Source: Obelidium mucronatum
Lineage: Eukaryota > Chytridiomycota > Chytridiomycetes > Chytridiales > Chytriomycetaceae
Reading direction: 5' to 3'
Assembly (NCBI GenBank): GCA_025765595.1
Contig: JAIVFH010000392.1
Location: 1-22,959 of the forward strand
Length of the DNA: 22,959 bases
A program made the position numbers and the translations under genes. The notes under the pieces are model-generated. The model was not told where the DNA came from. It saw only the letters and a list, made by a program, of their open reading frames with translations, and did not search any database. Shown here in pieces: positions 18,736-22,959 of this stretch; within the stretch, counting starts at the first letter, position 1, and every line of letters begins with the position of its first letter.

Positions 18736-19395
18736 GTGAAGCTAACGCGTGATTCTAGGCAAAAATTGGAGAACCATCGCAATGATATCTTGAAAGTTGT
18801 GTTGAAGGAAATATTGTCTTTTGTTGACGAATTTGACTTCAAGCTCAAACGAAAGTCCATGAGCTGCGCGATGGCTGCTATTTTGAAGAATGCTGATTCA
18901 TTGCAAAGAAATGGAGAAATTTGCTTGTTTGGATGCACCGAATCGAGATATGCAACACCGAAATTTGAGAGTCTTATGTCCCGCGTCTTAGTCTCGAGCT
19001 CTTTTCAGCCAGCAAAGTGTAAAACTAGTCTGGCTTGGTGTGTTCATATCTTTGGCTCTCTTTTAGAGTTGCTTTTCTGTTTGAGTAAGAAACGCTGTGC
19101 CGTGGAGTTTTTTTTTTCATCTAAAATCAATTTAGGAGTCCCATTCGAAAAAACCAAAGTTTATTGGAATTTGTTGGAAACCATGGAAGATGCTTATTTG
19201 CGCAACATTACTGTGAATGGTGAAGATGTCAGAAGACCAAGAAAGAAAGGACAAAATGGAAGAAGGGAAGAATGGAGTCACGGGGGAGTGACAGTTATAA
19301 TGATGTATGGTATTTTGTTGTCAATAAATCTCATGAAAAGACTCTTCATCACACACAACATCCTAACTTATTCTAGTGAACTAAATTGTATGTAG
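18736..19395 (+). CDS. Hypothetical gene, model unresolved
   Basis: An open frame of 219 codons divergent from the helicase. It begins with GTG, and the first in-frame ATG is at 18859, so the true start may lie there or in an upstream exon; an acceptor-like CTAAC...TCTAG occurs at 18753-18759. The first third is helical and charged. Possible in-frame introns are 19085-19135 (GTAAGA...TTTAG, 51 nt) and GTGTAA (about 19018)...TTTTAG (about 19066). The frame ends TAG at 19393-19395, with AATAAA at 19401, which supports a real plus-strand 3' end. No family recognised. Only 45 nt separate the frame from the helicase ATG, so a normal promoter would overlap the helicase 5' end. Confidence 0.35.
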   Translation: MKLTRDSRQKLENHRNDILKVVLKEILSFVDEFDFKLKRKSMSCAMAAILKNADSLQRNGEICLFGCTESRYATPKFESLMSRVLVSSSFQPAKCKTSLAWCVHIFGSLLELLFCLSKKRCAVEFFFSSKINLGVPFEKTKVYWNLLETMEDAYLRNITVNGEDVRRPRKKGQNGRREEWSHGGVTVIMMYGILLSINLMKRLFITHNILTYSSELNCM

Positions 19396-19400
19396 AATAT

Positions 19401-19406
19401 AATAAA
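19401..19406 (+). terminator. Poly(A) signal AATAAA of the hypothetical gene
   Basis: AATAAA 6 nt after the TAG stop at 19393-19395. Confidence 0.45.
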
Positions 19407-19431
19407 CACACTAGCCGTGGACTTCCATGAG

Positions 19432-19589
19432 TGTTGGAAGTTCCATGGTGAACGTGCCCTCTCGGCGCGTTTCGGAACATTTCGGAAAAATGCTACGAAT
19501 CAGAAGGCCTGGTGATTTGGACAAGATAACACTTTGTGTTCCAAATTACCAGGTGTGTACATCGTCATCATTATTCAGCTTTATCAACA
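19432..19589 (+). repeat. Candidate 5' LTR of the plus-strand copia element
   Basis: The segment starts TGTTGG and ends CAACA, the same terminal pattern as the better-supported LTR at 22070-22211, and lies 120 nt upstream of the gag ATG. No primer-binding site or matching 3' LTR is visible in the window, so the boundaries are tentative. Confidence 0.3.
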
Positions 19590-19709
19590 TCTTTATTGAG
19601 TCTTATTAAATAAACACTTTGTGTTCCAAATTACCAGTACTTGAGATTATACGGATTAGGAGTCTTAACCCTCCATTGAGCAACAAGAAAAAAACGAAAA
19701 GAGAAAACA

Positions 19710-20905
19710 TGGCTACGACATACACTATCAAGAGAGGGCAGAGCTTCGAGCCACTCACAATGCAGAACAAGAGCTATCATTCGGTTTCCTGGCTTGCAAG
19801 CGTGAGATCAGCAGTCAATAAGAACAAACTTGAAAAAGCGTACTACTACAAACCAACAGTCAAGCTGAATTTCAATCCACAAAGACAGTCCGTTTATACT
19901 CAGATTTCATCATCTATGAAATTCCTGAGCCTTCGGAGGATGATCCAATTTTCAATGCCGACAACAGTTTTAACGAAGACAAATACTTTGAAGCATTCTC
20001 GACCTGGAATGAAGTATCATCAAATATAAACGAGGTCATTACTCCTCACCTTGATGCCACATTACTTGCATCCTACAACTCCGCCACTGGGTCCATCAAG
20101 GCGAGATTTGATGCTCTTGCCACGACAATAGCTTTCAACCCCGGCCAAGCCCTCTCCAAAGCAAGAAGAGACGTTTCCACAGCCAAGAAACATTCCCACA
20201 AATCCAAGTACCAGTGGTTCACCAGATTTAATCTCCTAAAGCTCAAGGCTCAAGAACTTGGCCAGCCCGACGAACACCCTGGTCTATGGTATAGAAGATC
20301 ATGGACAGAGGGACAATATGGGAACCCAACTCACCGGATGTCCCCCCGACAACTTCAAGGCATTTGCAAGAGTCCTTTCGGTCATTGCAGCCAGAGAAGA
20401 AGAGAAGCTCGGACAACCATCCCAAGCCAACACAGCGGTCGCGAATCAACAACCGGACATCAACATGACCACCATGATGGAGTTGATGAAAGCAATGGTG
20501 GCTAGACTTGACGGAAATGAATCCCCAAGACAACCAAGACCGGTCTCTGCCGAAAAAAAGCCAATTCAATTAGTACTAACGAAATTGGCCAGTGGCACTT
20601 CCCTTGATCAAGTAACAACTTTCCTCCATCCTACAAAAATCGCAAGCGACTCTTTCGTAGCTGTGTCAAAGAAATTGGGAGGCACCTACGCCATGATTAT
20701 CTTGGAGAAATCATTCACCAACCCCGATGTTGACAAGCTGGTGAAAGAAAAGGATGGGAAGTTATTGAATGGTGCAGAAATAAAGGTGGCCAAGGCCAAG
20801 GTTTCCGCTTACCTATCTGCGCACAACCTTAAACCCAAGTCTCCGGCGTATATCAATTCTGCTTGTAGCAAATCAATGACTGGAGACATCCGAACTCATC
20901 AATAA
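19710..20905 (+). pseudogene. copia Gag and protease start, frameshifted
   Basis: Starts at ATG 19710 in one frame (to about 19880), continues in a second frame (about 19880 to 20275) and ends in a third (about 20258 to TAA 20903-20905), so two single-base shifts have occurred. The first part resembles the copia/UBN2 Gag N-terminus, with a Trp-rich start and a KPTVKL motif. The third part has an RRM-like fold at about 20560-20810 and ends in a protease-like motif with N in place of the catalytic D (NSACSKSMTGD against the family DSGAS-type motif). I see no CCHC knuckle. Confidence 0.7.
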
Positions 20906-22069
20906 AACAGCGGCTCCAACTATATCCTACAAAACAGCATCAGGGACCAATATTCAAAGTACAGGGGTGGAACAATGAATTTTGGGGAATTCACAGTTGA
21001 CAACATACAACACGTACCTGAAGCACCTGCCACGCTCATAGCAGTCATTGATCTTCTCAACAAAGGATACGACGTCTGGTTCAACCACATTGACAAGAAA
21101 ATATCAATCGGCCGCCTCGATTCTTCCGGTCCTGGCAAACACACAATATTAAAAAGTGTGAAAGAAGTAGACGGAACTTGGAAAATCAACACCATACCAT
21201 CAGATCAGGCCCTCCTCACCAGTGCCTTTCTTGGAAAGGGCCTCCCTCAAGAAAAGACAATCCAGCTCTGGCACTCAAGATTCATGCACGCCACCCCAGA
21301 GCAAATCATTGAAACAGCAAAGGTGGTACACGGACTCAAGATTGACGGACCAAAAACCATAAAATATTTCTTCTGCGAAGATTGCATCCTGGGAAAAAGC
21401 CATCAACAACCGTACAACAAAAAGAAACCAAGAGATGGCGACATACTTTCACAAGTGTCCATGGACGTGGGTTTCCCAGGAAAAGGGGCGGACGGGAAAA
21501 CAAATATTGGCAGAGGAGGCGTCATCGGCTACCTAGGAGTGAACATCCATCGCACTCAACTACGCCTCATATTCAAATTGCATTCCATGACCATGGAACA
21601 GGCTAGTGGCATCATCCTGTGGGTGAAAACCATGTTAGAGAGAACACCAGGCGAGAAACTACTGGAAATATAGTCTGACCAGGGATCAAATTTCACTGGC
21701 TCCACCCTGAAGGATGCTTGCAACCACCTGGGCATCAAACTAGTTACGACATCCACTGGAGCTCACAACCAGCACAGGGAAATAGACGGGTGGTTCAGGG
21801 CAGCGATGGACGCAGTCAGAGCAACAATGTCTGAAACAAAAATACCACCAGACTTATGGCCAGATCTGTTAGAATGCGAATGTCACGTATGGAACAGGAC
21901 AAAACATGCATTTGAACCACTCACCCCTTACGAATTGACATTCCGCCGGAAGCCAACCGTTTCCGACCTCAGGGTACCAGGGTGTCTGGCGTACCCTCTC
22001 ATCCCAGGGACCGGAAAAACGCAGGACAGGGCGAGAAGGGGTTGTTTCATATCCTACGCATACCCTGAC
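20906..22069 (+). pseudogene. copia Pol fragment: pre-integrase and integrase, with internal stop
   Basis: It is in the same frame as the end of the gag remnant, separated by TAA 20903-20905. The GAG-pre-integrase zinc site is WHSRFMH...CEDC (about 21270-21390). The integrase core has the first acid in SMDVGFP (about 21460), the second in SDQGSNF (just after TAG 21671-21673) and the Glu in HREIDGWFR (about 21775), a complete DDE set by eye. The frame is open to the insertion junction at 22069. Both stops are one C-to-T change from a Gln codon, though other origins are possible. Confidence 0.8.
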
Positions 22070-22211
22070 TGTTGTAGAGGGACTGGAAGCGGTGCTGGTT
22101 CTGTAGACAGGTGAGCTGATCGTTGTGGGCACTAGAGAGATTTTGGAGAGAATTCTTAAACTTTATTCCCAAACATGGAGCTTGCAACATGAGTTTCATG
22201 TGCCTCCAACA
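22070..22211 (-). repeat. 142-bp LTR of a minus-strand copia element (3' LTR)
   Basis: On the minus strand it begins TGTTGGAGGC directly after the polypurine tract GAGGGGAAG (22220-22212) and ends CTACAACA at 22070. The TGTTG...CAACA inverted ends are typical. An AATAAA (GGGAATAAAG) lies inside. Its left end interrupts the integrase-to-RT reading frame of the plus-strand element between codons. Confidence 0.75.
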
Positions 22212-22220
22212 CTTCCCCTC

Positions 22221-22811
22221 AAGCGAACATGATTGAATAAAGAATGAATTGAACAACGATCAGACTTGCGTCATGTGACATGAATGTGACTTGATTAATT
22301 GCCAATGATTAATTAAGGCTTGGTGATTAAACGGGTTTGGCGAAAGTCATGTGGTTGTCACGTGATGGTGCCTTCCCCTTGATCGTGTGAATCGCTTGAG
22401 AGTTGTGTCTTTCTGTGCGGTCTTGCGTTATTACACCCTGTGTCAGATTCTTACTGACTAAAACACTCGTCCCTCGCTCAACCATTAAAATGGCGAAGCA
22501 AGGATAAAGTGAAACCTTCATAGGCGGATATGTAATAATCAAACAAGTGCGCAGAGCAGGTCTTGAACCTGGGTTGTCTTGGTATCAGACTTGCGCTCTG
22601 ACCATTCAGCTAAGTGGTTGGTTTTCTTGTGTACTTTTGAACTTGAATAAATAGTTGAATCGTTCTATATGCGTTGTATGTTTAAAATATGAAGTTTCTA
22701 TAGTCTAGAATCGAAATCGAATTGAATTGAATAGAATTGACTTAGCATTATTGGGGGCAAATCACGACTAGCCCCAATGCGTATCGCGGAAGTCAATCTT
22801 GAATCGTGAAT
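22221..22811. other. Non-coding 3' region of the minus-strand copia element
   Basis: Unusually long between the pol stop and the polypurine tract. It holds a tRNA-like segment (22552-22622), a hairpin ATTGGGG/CCCCAAT (22750-22778) and AT-rich sequence. No frame of note. Confidence 0.5.
22552..22622 (-). other. tRNA-like segment or SINE head inside the copia 3' region
   Basis: On the minus strand it has an A box (TAGCTGAATGG) and a B box (GGTTCAAGACC) at tRNA spacing. The acceptor arms do not pair and the anticodon arm is mispaired, so it is not a working tRNA. TGGTATCAGA in plus sense (22580-22589) also resembles a retrotransposon primer-binding site. Confidence 0.4.
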
Positions 22812-22959
22812 TTAAATTGTAATCGCAGTAAGAGACATCATGCCAAATTTGGCACGTAGTTTCTTGAATTGATCACGTCCAAGACACTTGGTGAGTAAAT
22901 CGGCTGGCTGGTCAGGGGTCTTGATCCAAGTGACCTTGACTTGTTTTAAATTGACCAGT
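22812..22959 (-). CDS. copia Pol C-terminus (RNase H end), partial
   Basis: The minus-strand frame enters from the right edge at 22958 and ends at TAA 22814-22812. It encodes the typical copia tail: a TPDQPADLLTKCLGRDQF motif followed by KLRAKFGM. This matches the conserved end of Ty1/copia polyprotein, after the RNase H domain. No stop occurs in the visible part, so the rest of the element may be intact. Confidence 0.85.
   Translation of the reverse strand, partial: LVNLKQVKVTWIKTPDQPADLLTKCLGRDQFKKLRAKFGMMSLTAITI

Larger units (their letters stand above)
19432..22069 (+). mobile_element. Ty1/copia retrotransposon, degenerate, interrupted in pol
   Basis: The order is gag, RRM-like segment, protease remnant, GAG-pre-integrase and integrase, on the plus strand. 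Integrase before any reverse transcriptase is diagnostic of Ty1/copia. The element stops abruptly inside the post-integrase region at 22069, where the LTR of another element begins. Reverse transcriptase and RNase H would lie beyond the right edge if the element was intact before the insertion. Two gag frameshifts and two in-frame stops show that this copy is inactive. Confidence 0.8.
22070..22959 (-). mobile_element. Second Ty1/copia element, 3' part only
   Basis: Runs off the right edge. It contains the 3' LTR (22070-22211), the polypurine tract (22212-22220), a 591-nt untranslated stretch with a tRNA-like insert, and the C-terminus of pol (22812 to the edge). The orientation is opposite to the element it has entered. 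Confidence 0.75.

Noticed and set aside
22580..22590. TGGTATCAGA as the primer-binding site of a plus-strand LTR element
   Set aside because: No LTR end (CA) directly precedes it and no gag follows. It falls within a tRNA-like segment, so the match is probably coincidental.

Overview
The window is nuclear DNA from a eukaryote, almost certainly a fungus and probably an early-diverging (chytrid-like) lineage; the lineage is an inference. The evidence is: short GT-AG introns of about 50-150 nt, TATA boxes and AATAAA signals, an intronless tRNA-Leu(AAG), a Gfd2/YDR514C-like DEDDh exonuclease domain (a fungal family), a Pso2/Snm1 nuclease with a UBZ4 finger, a PsuG-PsuK fusion, and Ty1/copia elements. 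Bacterial-style operons, CRISPR arrays and rRNA are absent.

Layout. 1-3060 is a repeat-rich flank with a decayed spliced gene (+), an unrecognised multi-exon gene (-) carrying an 80-bp tandem duplication over a splice acceptor, and a tRNA-like relic. tRNA-Leu lies at 3068-3149. From 3736 to 10936 there are five tightly packed minus-strand genes, in transcription order: MDR oxidoreductase, a small GC-rich membrane-anchored unknown, a TauD/TfdA-type dioxygenase, a Pso2/SNM1-type crosslink-repair nuclease, and an UNC93-like membrane protein. A divergent 327-bp promoter region separates this block from a plus-strand gene (11264-13985) fusing pseudouridine-5'-phosphate glycosidase to a PfkB kinase. 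It converges on a large minus-strand gene (18690-14416, eight exons, 1272 aa) joining an N-terminal DEDDh exonuclease-like domain to a MOV10/SDE3/Armitage-type SF1 RNA helicase. A poorly understood plus-strand ORF follows (18736-19395).

The right end is transposon territory. A plus-strand Ty1/copia element with frameshifts and stops (about 19432/19710-22069) is cut mid-pol by the 142-bp LTR of a second, minus-strand copia element (22070 to beyond 22959). The first element's Gag/Pol carries what looks like an RRM fold where a CCHC knuckle would be expected.

Gene models were rebuilt by hand. For the four main spliced genes the exon sums are divisible by three (1788, 1275, 2397 and 3819 nt) and all phases agree. 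The genes do not form an obvious single pathway. The most interesting items are the exonuclease-helicase fusion, the RRM-like copia Gag, the splice-site-duplicating repeat, the 32-44 nt oligo-T tracts inside introns, and a shared TATAAA/TCGCGA promoter motif.
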